Below are positions 17,724 through 25,687 of a stretch of 64,000 nucleotides of DNA, in pieces. The stretch spans positions 1 to 64,000 of the forward strand of contig NZ_CAXLMO010000059.1 of assembly GCF_964187635.1 (NCBI RefSeq). Direction: 5' to 3'. This DNA is from Seribacter sulfatis. Its GTDB lineage: Bacteria > Verrucomicrobiota > Verrucomicrobiia > Opitutales > Seribacteraceae. The position numbers and the translations under genes are program-made. The notes below the pieces were generated by a model. It was not told where the DNA came from and ran no database searches. It worked only from the letters and a program-made list of their open reading frames with translations. The stretch's first letter is position 1, and every line of letters begins with the position of its first letter.

Positions 17724-18302
17724 ATGAGTAAAAGTTCTCGAAAATTATGGGCCGATCATCTGGCGGGAAGATCTACCCGATCAACACAAGTTGATACCAA
17801 AACTTTATTGCGAAAAACCCCATTTAAAGGAAGAATCCTCGGAGTTGACCCCAGCCTTCGTGGCACTGGGTTGGCGGTATTAGAATGTGAAGGAAGCAGT
17901 TTTAAGCTACTTTATTCAGAAACTCTCGAATTAAAACCTAAGATTGATTCTATTGCATGCCTAGGAATGATTCATCAGGCGGTTTCACGGTTACTTGATC
18001 TTTGGAAACCTTATCATTTGTCCTGCGAGGCAACCATTTATGTGCAGAATTTTAAGACTGCTCAAATTATGGGTGCCGCCCGGGGAGCGGCATTATCTGC
18101 ATCGGCAATCCGGGATGTTCCTGTCTTTGAATATGCTCCTCTTCGGGTCAAGCAGGCGGTAGTTGGTTTTGGAAGGGCGAGTAAGGAACAAATGTCGCAG
18201 ACACTTGCACAAATGCTACATTTGCCCCAGCCTTTGCCTTACGACCAATCGGATGCCCTTGGACTTGCTTTATGCCATGCTTTAACTTGGCACCCAGGCT
18301 AG
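17724..18302 (+). CDS. ruvC: Crossover junction endodeoxyribonuclease RuvC
   Basis: 192 residues. RuvC cleaves Holliday junctions in concert with RuvAB. The RNase H-like core starts at about residue 36 with GRILGVDPSLRGTGLAV (first catalytic Asp about 42), followed by LSCEATIYVQN with the catalytic Glu, KTAQIMGAARGA, and PYDQSDALGLALCHA with the last acidic cluster. The 35-residue basic extension before the core (SSRKLWADHLAGRSTRS) is not usual for RuvC, which normally starts at the first beta-strand. A GGAA precedes the ATG. ruvA and ruvB are not in the window. It converges on the yceI-like gene with an 8-bp gap. Confidence 0.85.
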   Translation: MSKSSRKLWADHLAGRSTRSTQVDTKTLLRKTPFKGRILGVDPSLRGTGLAVLECEGSSFKLLYSETLELKPKIDSIACLGMIHQAVSRLLDLWKPYHLSCEATIYVQNFKTAQIMGAARGAALSASAIRDVPVFEYAPLRVKQAVVGFGRASKEQMSQTLAQMLHLPQPLPYDQSDALGLALCHALTWHPG

Positions 18303-18310
18303 AAGAAGTA

Positions 18311-18970
18311 TTAAATAAACAACCGGGACGGCAAAAGAGGGCGTTTTCCACTGGAGCACCCCACTAGAGTCACATGCACGACTATTCCGTCCTGAATTAC
18401 ATCTAGCATAGAACCAGGGTTTATTCCAAATTTTTCCCTACTCAGTGATAATTGTCCTTTAAGAATAATTAAATCCCCCGGTTTTCGATCATACTTTTTT
18501 CGGCCATTTCGAAGATATTTAATTGTTACCGGGAGGGTAATAGGAGAGGTTTTATTCTTCAGTAGTAGCGAACCAAAAGCATCTGCGTTCAGGGCATCAC
18601 CTTGCCAATGGGCATTCCGTAATCCTTCTAGTTTGAAGACAATCTTAGGATACTTCATTGAATTAAGCCATATGGGTTGATGGGCATCCCCGTCTACTTT
18701 ATGGTATCCAAAATGAAGTGCTCTTGCATCTAAGTGGACTGAACCCACTGTTTTCGAAGGAGATTTTGTTGAAAATTGGATTCTTCCCCTCACTCTATCG
18801 AAAGAACCTCTGACTTGACCAACCCCAAATAGCGCACCTTTTTGCAGTCTGACATCAATTTGGCTAAGTTTTCCCAATGGTTGGAGATCAAACTCAGTCA
18901 CACCGAAAGCAAAATGGGCGAATATTAATAAGCACCAAAGATAGAATTTTACTATTTTCTTTATGAACAT
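18311..18970 (-). CDS. YceI-like periplasmic lipocalin-fold protein
   Basis: About 219 residues with a signal peptide (KKIVKFYLWCLLIFAHFAFG). The body matches YceI proteins: FGVGQVRGSFDRVRGRIQFS, then SVHLDARALHF, MKYPKIVFKLEGL, GSLLLKNKTSPITLPVTI and LSREKFGINPGS. YceI proteins form a beta-barrel that binds isoprenoid chains and are periplasmic; the ligand here is unknown. A GTG at 18973 is an alternative start one codon upstream of the ATG at 18970. Transcribed toward ruvC, it stands alone, divergent from the next secreted-protein gene. Confidence 0.8.
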   Translation of the reverse strand: MFIKKIVKFYLWCLLIFAHFAFGVTEFDLQPLGKLSQIDVRLQKGALFGVGQVRGSFDRVRGRIQFSTKSPSKTVGSVHLDARALHFGYHKVDGDAHQPIWLNSMKYPKIVFKLEGLRNAHWQGDALNADAFGSLLLKNKTSPITLPVTIKYLRNGRKKYDRKPGDLIILKGQLSLSREKFGINPGSMLDVIQDGIVVHVTLVGCSSGKRPLLPSRLFI

Positions 18971-19085
18971 CACGAATCACCAATGTAGATAAAAGGAGTT
19001 GGCTTGTCGATTCGTCTTCTCATTAAGGGGTTAATTTTTACTTGACCGGTACTTAAATTGCATCATTTTAATGTAACAATTCAAT

Positions 19086-19877
19086 ATGAAAATCACACAT
19101 ACTCTTTGTCTTAAGTTAGCTTTCTTTATATTTGGTTTTACTAACTTTTCTTTCGCAAACATTAAAAACGAAGGTTTCATCGGTGATTCGTTTTACGGAG
19201 TAAATGCTGATTCTTCTGGCTTAATCGTAAATCAAGTGGGTCCCAATGCTGAGTTTTCGGTTCCCACGAAATTGAATGTTCGTTCGGAATTAAGTTCATT
19301 GCTCTCAGGTGAATTTACAAAGCTTACGGCGTCGATCTCTTTAGATGATGGCACAATAACCCAACTGCCTACCCGTTCAACCCAGTGGGAAAGTACCAGT
19401 ACAGAACTTTTAATTAAGGATGACTTCGCCACGGCCAAAAATATCTCGGCCAACTCGAGGGTATCAATCAAAGCAACCGCAGAAGGTATGACCGCAGTAT
19501 TTTTTATTCGCCTGAAAAATAATATTTCAGATTCCACTCCCTCCCAAGACCCGATTGATTCCCCGAAGAATGTTTTTTCTGATTCCGTTGATCTTCCCCA
19601 GGCAGGTTGGAAAAGCTCCCCTTGGTTTGGGAATTACTATGAAGGAGGAAACGATTGGGTTCATCATGCAAAGCTTGGATGGCTTTACACCACAACAGAA
19701 CAACCGTCCTCGCTTTGGATTTGGTCTTCCTCGCAAGAGTGGATGTGGACTGGGCCAGGAGTATATCCCCACTTGTTCCGTAACCGAGACGGGACATGGA
19801 TCTATTACATTGTTGAAGCTCATCCACAAAAGGTATTTTACAATCAATCCTCCAGGGAAATGGAACATTCCCAATAG
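19086..19877 (+). CDS. Secreted protein with Trp/Tyr-rich C-terminal surface module
   Basis: 263 residues. Residues 1-24 form a signal peptide. The N-terminal half (about 45-160) is Ser/Thr-rich beta-type sequence with no family I recognise. Residues about 175-260 form a compact aromatic module: WFGNYYEGG, WVHHAKLGWLYT, SLWIWSSSQEWMWTGPGVYP, DGTWIYYI and KVFYNQSSREMEHS. I recall this pattern (GWLY...W.W....YP.LYR...W.YY....FYN) as recurrent at the C-termini of Puniceicoccales secreted proteins, and I infer a surface-anchoring or carbohydrate-binding role; it has no established function that I know of. It converges on queA (48-bp gap). Confidence 0.65.
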   Translation: MKITHTLCLKLAFFIFGFTNFSFANIKNEGFIGDSFYGVNADSSGLIVNQVGPNAEFSVPTKLNVRSELSSLLSGEFTKLTASISLDDGTITQLPTRSTQWESTSTELLIKDDFATAKNISANSRVSIKATAEGMTAVFFIRLKNNISDSTPSQDPIDSPKNVFSDSVDLPQAGWKSSPWFGNYYEGGNDWVHHAKLGWLYTTTEQPSSLWIWSSSQEWMWTGPGVYPHLFRNRDGTWIYYIVEAHPQKVFYNQSSREMEHSQ

Positions 19878-19925
19878 GGGTTACTGGTTCCGATCATTTT
19901 GTTTGTTCATTCAACCTTTGCCTTT

Positions 19926-20984
19926 CTAGAGAATAAGCATCGCATCTCCGTAGGAAAAGAAGCGGTACTTTTTTTCAACTGCTTCGTTGTAGATTTCCTT
20001 AAGCTTAGTCACTCCATTATTTTTGCCTGGGGAAAGAAAAGCACCGACCAAGCACATGAGCGTAGATCCAGGAAGGTGGAAATTAGTAAGCAGGTGATCC
20101 ACTCCGAGAAAATGATAGGGGGGGCGGATGAATAGCTCGGCCTCAGATTCCATAGGTTGGGTCGTTTTTCGTTCTTCATGACTTAGGTAGTGCTCGATCG
20201 CCCGGACACAGGTTGTGCCAATTGCAAGCTTGGTTTTCTGAGAGTCGCATAGGATGGCCTGAGTAGACGGGGAAAGAAAATATTTCTCTGCATGCATGGG
20301 GTGATCTTCAATTCGTTCGGTTTCAACCGGGCGGAAGGTCCCCAATCCAACTGAGAGAGTAAGGTCGTGGATGGTATGTCCCTCTACTTGAAGTTTCTTG
20401 AGTAATTCAGGTGTAAAATGCAGTCCCGCGGTGGGGGCCGCTACCGCGGAACGGTTTCCTTGGTTCGCATAAACGGTTTGATAGCGCTCCGCGTCTGCCT
20501 GGTCAGCAGGGCGACGAACATAGGGGGGCAAGGGAAGAGATCCGATTCTTTGGGCAAGGGAGGCTGGGTCGTTGTCTTGGGGGAGTTGGAAGCGGACCAC
20601 ATATTCTCCCGAAGGAAGACTTTCAATAATTTCGGCAGAATATTCGTTCTCCAGTCCAAATCTCCCCGCTTTCGCGGTTTTATTTCCTGGTTTTAAAAGG
20701 CATCGCCAGGTAGTTTCGGGTTGAGAGGTTGGGCGAAGCAAAAGGCATTCCACAGATCCACCACCGGGCCTTTTCCCGGCGAGTCGTGCTTTTAGTACCG
20801 AAACATCATTGCGCAGAATAGAAAGATTAGGCGGAAGAAGCTTTGGTAACTCGTGAAAGTGGTGATGGGTGAGGTCTTGGGATAAACGGTTAAATACAAG
20901 CAGGCGAGACTGGTCGCGCTGATCGGTTGGCGTTTGAGCAATCAATTCTTTGGGTAAGGGGTACTCCAATTCTTTCGTGAGCAT
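19926..20984 (-). CDS. queA: S-adenosylmethionine:tRNA ribosyltransferase-isomerase
   Basis: 352 residues, the usual QueA length. It transfers and rearranges the ribose of SAM onto 7-aminomethyl-7-deazaguanine in tRNA, making epoxyqueuosine. Signature stretches are YPLPKELIAQTPTDQRDQSR at the N-terminus, LKARLAGKRPGGGSVECLLL, the central YQTVYANQGNRSAVAAPTAG and LHFTPELL, SVGLGTFRPVETERIEDHPM, and FIRPPYHFLGVDHLLTNFHL near the C-terminus. No other queuosine gene is in the window. It is transcribed alone, divergent from acs with a 77-bp spacer, from an ATG without Shine-Dalgarno. Confidence 0.95.
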   Translation of the reverse strand: MLTKELEYPLPKELIAQTPTDQRDQSRLLVFNRLSQDLTHHHFHELPKLLPPNLSILRNDVSVLKARLAGKRPGGGSVECLLLRPTSQPETTWRCLLKPGNKTAKAGRFGLENEYSAEIIESLPSGEYVVRFQLPQDNDPASLAQRIGSLPLPPYVRRPADQADAERYQTVYANQGNRSAVAAPTAGLHFTPELLKKLQVEGHTIHDLTLSVGLGTFRPVETERIEDHPMHAEKYFLSPSTQAILCDSQKTKLAIGTTCVRAIEHYLSHEERKTTQPMESEAELFIRPPYHFLGVDHLLTNFHLPGSTLMCLVGAFLSPGKNNGVTKLKEIYNEAVEKKYRFFSYGDAMLIL

Positions 20985-21061
20985 GAGTCACTCTTTAAAA
21001 CGCATCGACAAGCGAAGTGCAATCGCCTAAAACTTCTTTACAACCTTAATCCATAGATATT

Positions 21062-23044
21062 ATGAGTGAAAATAAGCCAGTTGACTTAGTTAATCCTCCC
21101 GAAAAAGTTTCCAGGAAAGCCCATGTGGGAAGCATGGAAGAATATTTCAAACAATATGAAAGAAGTATAAATGATCCTGAAGATTTTTGGTCTGAAGTGG
21201 CGGAAAACTTTTATTGGTATAAAAAATGGGATCAAGTTCGGTCTTTTAACTACAATAGTGAGAATGCACCGATCGATATTAAGTGGTACGAGGGGGCAAA
21301 AACAAATGTTTGTTATAATTGCGTGGATAGGCACCTCGAATATCGATCCAACAAGACTGCAATTATTTGGGAGGGGAATGAACCGGGAGAAGATAAGACG
21401 GTAAGTTACAAAGAACTGCATGTACAGGTTAGTAAATTTGCAAATGTTCTTAAGAGTAGGGGAGTAAAAAAAGGCGACCGAGTTTCAATTTATATGCCAA
21501 TGGTGGTTGAAGCTACTGTGGCAATGCTTGCCTGTGCCCGAATTGGTGCGATCCATTCGGTTGTATTTGGTGGTTTTTCAGCAGAGGCATTAGCCGACCG
21601 AATCGTGGACTCGACTTGCAAAACGCTCATTACCGCAAATGGGACTTTTCGTGGTGCGAAAGCAATCCCGATGAAGCCAAATGCAGACACGGCAATGGCA
21701 CGGGCATCAGAACAGATGGAAGAGAATGTGGAAACCTGTATCGTCGTGAAGCGGGTAGGGGAGGAATCTGGAATTGAGTGCGAGATGAAAGAGGGGCGCG
21801 ATCTTTGGTGGGATGAAGAGATGCAAAATGCGAGTGCTGATTGCCCATGTGAAGAAATGGATGCGGAAGATCCGTTATTTATTTTGTACACTTCTGGATC
21901 TACGGGGAAACCCAAGGGTGTCCTGCATACCAGTGCCGGTTACTTGGTATATACTGCAACCACTCACAAGTATATTTTTGATTACCACGAAGATGATATT
22001 TATTTTTGTGCCGCTGATATCGGTTGGATTACTGGGCATTCCTACATTGTCTACGGTCCGCTCGCAAATGGAGCGACCACTACAATGTTTGAGGGTATTC
22101 CCACTTATCCCAATCCTGATCGTTATTGGCAGGTAATTGAAAAGTGGAGGATCAATCAATTTTATACTGCACCCACCGCGATTCGTGCAATTGCTGCTGC
22201 GGGAGAAGATTGGCCCAGTAAGTATAAAATGGAAAGTTTACGGATTTTGGGGAGCGTGGGCGAACCGATTAACCCGGAAGCTTGGCGCTGGTATCACCGA
22301 AATGCGGGAAAAGAGAGATGCCCGATTGTAGACACATGGTGGCAGACAGAGACCGGGGGCATTCTTATCTCACCTCTACCCGGCGCAACCCCCCTGAAGC
22401 CGGGTTCTGCCACATTTCCCTTCTTTGGCGTCAAGCCGGTTATACTGGATCCTCAGTCCGGAGAAGAAATAAAGGGGAATGGCGTAAATGGAGTACTTGC
22501 CATAGAAGAGCCATGGCCGGGACAAATGCGAACTATTTATGGAGACCACGATCGTTTTGAAAGTACCTATTTTCAACAATACAAAGGATATTATTTTACG
22601 GGTGATGGCTGCCGGCGGGATGAAGATGGTTATTACTGGATAACTGGTCGGGTGGATGATGTAATTAATGTATCCGGACATCGGATGGGCACGGCAGAGG
22701 TGGAAAGTGCCCTGGTTGCTCATCAGGATGTCGCTGAATCGGCAGTGGTTGGATTTCCTCATGAGGTAAAGGGAGAAGGAATTTACGCTTTTGTCACCTT
22801 AAACTCAGGGGTCGAGTATTCGGAAGAACTGAGAGCAGAATTAAAAAAGCAGGTTCGTACCGTAATTGGTCCAATTGCCACTCCCGATCAAATTCATTGG
22901 GCTCCTGCATTACCCAAGACTCGTTCGGGGAAAATTATGAGAAGGGTCTTAAGGAAAATTGCAACGAATGAAACCGATCAAATTGGAGATGTGTCAACCT
23001 TGGCCGATCCAAGTGTGGTGGAGCACTTAATTGCGAATAGGTGA
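21062..23044 (+). CDS. acs: Acetyl-CoA synthetase
   Basis: 660 residues, typical for Acs. It makes acetyl-CoA from acetate, ATP and CoA through acetyl-AMP. The adenylate-forming motifs are YTSGSTGKPKGVLHT (about 275-290), WWQTETGG, GYYFTGDGCRRDEDGYYWIT and GRVDDVINVSGHRMGTAEVE; the C-terminal KTRSGKIMRRVLRK holds the catalytic lysine that is acetylated in regulated Acs enzymes. The long N-terminal segment (SMEEYFKQYERSINDPEDFW, FNYNSENAPIDIKWYEGAKT) is the typical Acs extension, arguing against a medium-chain enzyme. It is monocistronic by spacing (60 bp to the next gene). Confidence 0.95.
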   Translation: MSENKPVDLVNPPEKVSRKAHVGSMEEYFKQYERSINDPEDFWSEVAENFYWYKKWDQVRSFNYNSENAPIDIKWYEGAKTNVCYNCVDRHLEYRSNKTAIIWEGNEPGEDKTVSYKELHVQVSKFANVLKSRGVKKGDRVSIYMPMVVEATVAMLACARIGAIHSVVFGGFSAEALADRIVDSTCKTLITANGTFRGAKAIPMKPNADTAMARASEQMEENVETCIVVKRVGEESGIECEMKEGRDLWWDEEMQNASADCPCEEMDAEDPLFILYTSGSTGKPKGVLHTSAGYLVYTATTHKYIFDYHEDDIYFCAADIGWITGHSYIVYGPLANGATTTMFEGIPTYPNPDRYWQVIEKWRINQFYTAPTAIRAIAAAGEDWPSKYKMESLRILGSVGEPINPEAWRWYHRNAGKERCPIVDTWWQTETGGILISPLPGATPLKPGSATFPFFGVKPVILDPQSGEEIKGNGVNGVLAIEEPWPGQMRTIYGDHDRFESTYFQQYKGYYFTGDGCRRDEDGYYWITGRVDDVINVSGHRMGTAEVESALVAHQDVAESAVVGFPHEVKGEGIYAFVTLNSGVEYSEELRAELKKQVRTVIGPIATPDQIHWAPALPKTRSGKIMRRVLRKIATNETDQIGDVSTLADPSVVEHLIANR

Positions 23045-23057
23045 ATAACCTTTTTTC

Positions 23058-23071
23058 TTGGCGCTCGCCAA
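23058..23071 (+). terminator. Possible weak terminator after acs
   Basis: TTGGCGCTCGCCAA folds into a short GC-rich hairpin 14 nt after the acs stop and is followed by ATTTCAAAATTTT rather than a clean U-run. The downstream promoter-like elements begin inside the same stretch. Confidence 0.3.
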
Positions 23072-23073
23072 TT

Positions 23074-23102
23074 TCAAAATTTTCATTCATGTAATATTAT
23101 AG
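23074..23102 (+). promoter_or_regulatory. Candidate promoter of the class IV aminotransferase gene
   Basis: TTTCAA and TATTAT are separated by 17 nt, and TATTAT lies only 5 nt or so before the ATG at 23105. If this is the -10 box the transcript would be leaderless or nearly so. Confidence 0.3.
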
Positions 23103-23104
23103 AA

Positions 23105-23983
23105 ATGAAAATTTATTTGAATGGAGATTTTGTAGCGAAGGAAGATGCTAAGATATCTGTCTTTGATCATGGTTTACTTTATGGAGACGGAGTGTTTGAA
23201 GGCATCCGGTTATATGACGGCTGTGTTTTTAAGCTAGATGAACATCTCGAACGGTTGGAGTATTCTGCCAAGGCAATTCTTCTTGAATTACCATTGAATC
23301 GCGAGCAAATGAAAAAAGCCGTTTGCGATACCTGTCGAATAAATGACATGCAGAATGGATATGTTCGACTTGTAGTGACTCGTGGTCCTGGCCACCTCGG
23401 ATTAACTCCAGATGGTTGCGGTCCTGGAAATGTAATTATCATTGCTGACGATATACAGCTTTATCCGGAGGAATTATATGAGAAAGGTCTCAAAATTATT
23501 TCAGTTCCCACTCGTCGGATTAATTCTTCTGCTCTCCCGCCAGCAATTAAAAGTTTAAATTATCTTAACAATATATTAGCCAAGATCGAGGCCAAGAAAG
23601 TGGGCTTTCAGGAAGCCTTAATGCTCAATGATAAAGGAGAGATTGCCGAATGTACTGGGGATAATGTTTTCATAATAGCAAAGGGCATTCTCTATACCCC
23701 TCCCCTGGATGCCGGATCTTTGCGAGGTATCACACGGGGTGCGGCAATTGATTTAGCGGCCCAGTTGGAACTACCTTGCCGCGAGCAGGCACTAACTCGA
23801 TATGATCTTTGGACTGCGGACGAATGCTTTTTAACCGGTACGGCAGCTGAAGTTATCCCATGCGTGGAAGTGGACCATCGACAGGTGGGAGACGGCACCC
23901 CTGGTGTTATGACTCGTCGATTAATTGACCTTTTCCGGAAGATGGTTCTGTCTGACGGTGTGCATTTGAATGAACAAGATTAA
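23105..23983 (+). CDS. ilvE: Branched-chain amino acid aminotransferase (class IV)
   Basis: 292 residues, the length of the shorter IlvE enzymes. Fold-type IV PLP motifs: MKIYLNGDFVAKEDAKISVF, DHGLLYGDGVFEGIRLYDG, the PLP lysine in AIKSLNYLNNILAKIEA, the glycine/glutamate loop EALMLNDKGEIAECTGDNVF, LRGITRGAAIDLA and DECFLTGTAAEVIP. The set matches branched-chain aminotransferase, catalysing the last step of Leu/Ile/Val synthesis with 2-oxoglutarate/glutamate; D-alanine aminotransferase or ADC lyase are less likely because of the EGIR and GTAAEV motifs. It stands alone upstream of the mcsA gene (98-bp gap). Confidence 0.85.
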   Translation: MKIYLNGDFVAKEDAKISVFDHGLLYGDGVFEGIRLYDGCVFKLDEHLERLEYSAKAILLELPLNREQMKKAVCDTCRINDMQNGYVRLVVTRGPGHLGLTPDGCGPGNVIIIADDIQLYPEELYEKGLKIISVPTRRINSSALPPAIKSLNYLNNILAKIEAKKVGFQEALMLNDKGEIAECTGDNVFIIAKGILYTPPLDAGSLRGITRGAAIDLAAQLELPCREQALTRYDLWTADECFLTGTAAEVIPCVEVDHRQVGDGTPGVMTRRLIDLFRKMVLSDGVHLNEQD

Positions 23984-24011
23984 ACAGCTGTCCCACACAT
24001 TATTAACTTCG

Positions 24012-24035
24012 CGCATCATATGCGTTGAGTTTTTT
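24012..24035 (+). terminator. Possible rho-independent terminator after ilvE
   Basis: CGCAT and ATGCG (24012-24016 and 24020-24024) pair around a 3-nt loop and are followed after TTGAG by a run of T. The stem is only 5 bp, so this is a moderate call. Confidence 0.4.
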
Positions 24036-24081
24036 AATTATAATTACTAGTATGTAATCAAGCCAACAATCATCACTACAA

Positions 24082-24570
24082 ATGAAATGTCACCATTGCG
24101 ATAACCAAGCCACCGTTCATCTCACACAAATTTTGAACGGACAAATGCACAAAATGGATTTGTGCGAGACTTGTGCACAGGCAAAAGGCGTCACCAATCC
24201 AGAGAACCTTTCTATTAGCAATTTGATGGATAAGGTAGAAATGGAGGTCGATACCGCTAACACATCAATGGTGTGCGAAAGTTGTGGCACGACCCATCAA
24301 GAGTTTAAGAAAGGGGGGCGTCTCGGTTGTGAAGCATGTTATCATGTATTTCGTCCTGTACTAGATCCTTTGCTCGATGGCATGCATGCAGGAATTAAGC
24401 ATTTAGGGAAAGTACCGGCTGGTTCCGAGTCCAGAATTCACTTTGAACAGTCAATGGGTTCTTTGAAAAAGAAATTGCAGGAAGCAGTCGAGAAAGAAGA
24501 TTTTGAAAAAGCGGCGGAATTAAGAGATCAACTCCGTGATTTACAGAACGAATCCAAGGCGACGGTTTAA
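24082..24570 (+). CDS. mcsA: McsA-like zinc-finger adaptor with UVR motif
   Basis: 162 residues. Four CxxC pairs lie at Cys 3/6, 28/31, 65/68 and 83/86, matching the two zinc knuckles of McsA. The C-terminus has a UVR-type helix, SMGSLKKKLQEAVEKEDFEK followed by AAELRDQLRDLQ. McsA activates the arginine kinase McsB and links it to the Clp machinery in Bacillus. The next gene, 11 bp away, is mcsB and then comes clpC, so the Bacillus order is kept; the CtsR repressor gene that heads the Bacillus operon is not present. Confidence 0.88.
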   Translation: MKCHHCDNQATVHLTQILNGQMHKMDLCETCAQAKGVTNPENLSISNLMDKVEMEVDTANTSMVCESCGTTHQEFKKGGRLGCEACYHVFRPVLDPLLDGMHAGIKHLGKVPAGSESRIHFEQSMGSLKKKLQEAVEKEDFEKAAELRDQLRDLQNESKATV

Positions 24571-24581
24571 TTTTTTTCTAT

Positions 24582-25655
24582 ATGTTTCACAAAATATTGA
24601 GTAAAGAATCGGGAGGTAAAAAACAACCCAAGGCAATTCCTGTGACTTTGAGCACCAGGATTCGTTTGGCAAGAAACTTGAGGCAGTTCCCTTTCCCCGG
24701 CCGTGCTGAAGTGGCTCAGAAACGTGCGGTATTATCGAAGTGTATTGACGCGATGAGCGGAATAAAGGGTCTTAATAACTCGATTTCGGTTGAGGTAGAC
24801 GATTTAAGTGAACTAGATCGCCAAATATTGGTGGAGCAACACTTGATCAGCCCTGAGCTCTCTCAGGTGGAAGAGGGTTCGGGCATTGTTTTAACCCAAG
24901 ACCGTTCCTGTTGTATAATGATTAATGAGGAAGATCATTTGCGAATTCAGGTACTGCGCCCCGGTTTGGATTTTAGTTCGGTATGGAAACATGCCGATGA
25001 GGTTGACTCCGGAATTGAATCGGCCATTAACTATGCGTACGATGGAGAATTAGGTTTTTTGACTGCCTGTCCCACTAATTTAGGCACCGGAATGAGAGCG
25101 TCTGTTATGATGCATCTTCCGGGTTTGGTAATGTCCAAGAATATGGACAAGGTGATAAATGCAGTTAATCAATTGGGCATTGCCGTGCGGGGCTTATTTG
25201 GCGAGGGATCAGATGCGAATGGAAGTATTTTTCAAATTTCTAACCAGCAAACCCTGGGGGAGTCTGAATCTGCGATTATTGACCGGTTAAACAGTACTTT
25301 GGAAAGCCTTGTTCGCCAGGAAAACTTTGCTCGTGACAAGTTGTTACAGGATGATCGTACTCGATTAATTGATAAAATGAGTCGTGCGATTGGGAGTTTG
25401 AAGACCTGTCATTTGATCCAAAGTGCAGAAGCGATGGACTTACTTTCTCTCGTTCGCTTGGCCACTGATTTTGGAATGATGCCAGATAAATTTCGCGGTT
25501 TGGCTGATCGAATGTTTATCGAGGTACAACCTGGTCATGTACAATTATCTGCCGGAGAGGCAATTGAGCCAAATCAACGCGATGAATTACGGGCAGAGCT
25601 TTTACGCAATCAATTTTTACGAGCCCCCCTCCTGGATCTATCTAGCCATAGTTGA
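24582..25655 (+). CDS. mcsB: Protein-arginine kinase McsB
   Basis: 357 residues. McsB phosphorylates arginines on proteins to mark them for ClpC-ClpP degradation. Phosphagen-kinase motifs: STRIRLARNLRQFPFPGR (about 24-41), VLTQDRSCCIMINEEDHLRI, the catalytic cysteine loop LTACPTNLGTGMRASVM (Cys163), RGLFGEGSDANGSIFQISNQ. The pArg-binding allosteric motif RDxxRA, which separates McsB from creatine and arginine kinases, is intact as RDELRA (333-338). It sits between mcsA and clpC. The start ATG lies in T-rich sequence without Shine-Dalgarno. Confidence 0.92.
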   Translation: MFHKILSKESGGKKQPKAIPVTLSTRIRLARNLRQFPFPGRAEVAQKRAVLSKCIDAMSGIKGLNNSISVEVDDLSELDRQILVEQHLISPELSQVEEGSGIVLTQDRSCCIMINEEDHLRIQVLRPGLDFSSVWKHADEVDSGIESAINYAYDGELGFLTACPTNLGTGMRASVMMHLPGLVMSKNMDKVINAVNQLGIAVRGLFGEGSDANGSIFQISNQQTLGESESAIIDRLNSTLESLVRQENFARDKLLQDDRTRLIDKMSRAIGSLKTCHLIQSAEAMDLLSLVRLATDFGMMPDKFRGLADRMFIEVQPGHVQLSAGEAIEPNQRDELRAELLRNQFLRAPLLDLSSHS

Positions 25656-25687
25656 CTTTGTTAAATAGAAGGTTATAAATATTTATT
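25652..25687 (+). promoter_or_regulatory. Candidate clpC promoter overlapping the mcsB stop codon
   Basis: TTGACT (25652-25657) and TATAAA (25674-25679) are spaced by 16 nt, close to the sigma70 consensus. The -35 box overlaps the mcsB stop. The ATG is 8 nt after the -10 box, so transcription from here would give a leaderless or near-leaderless clpC mRNA in addition to mcsA-mcsB read-through. Confidence 0.45.
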
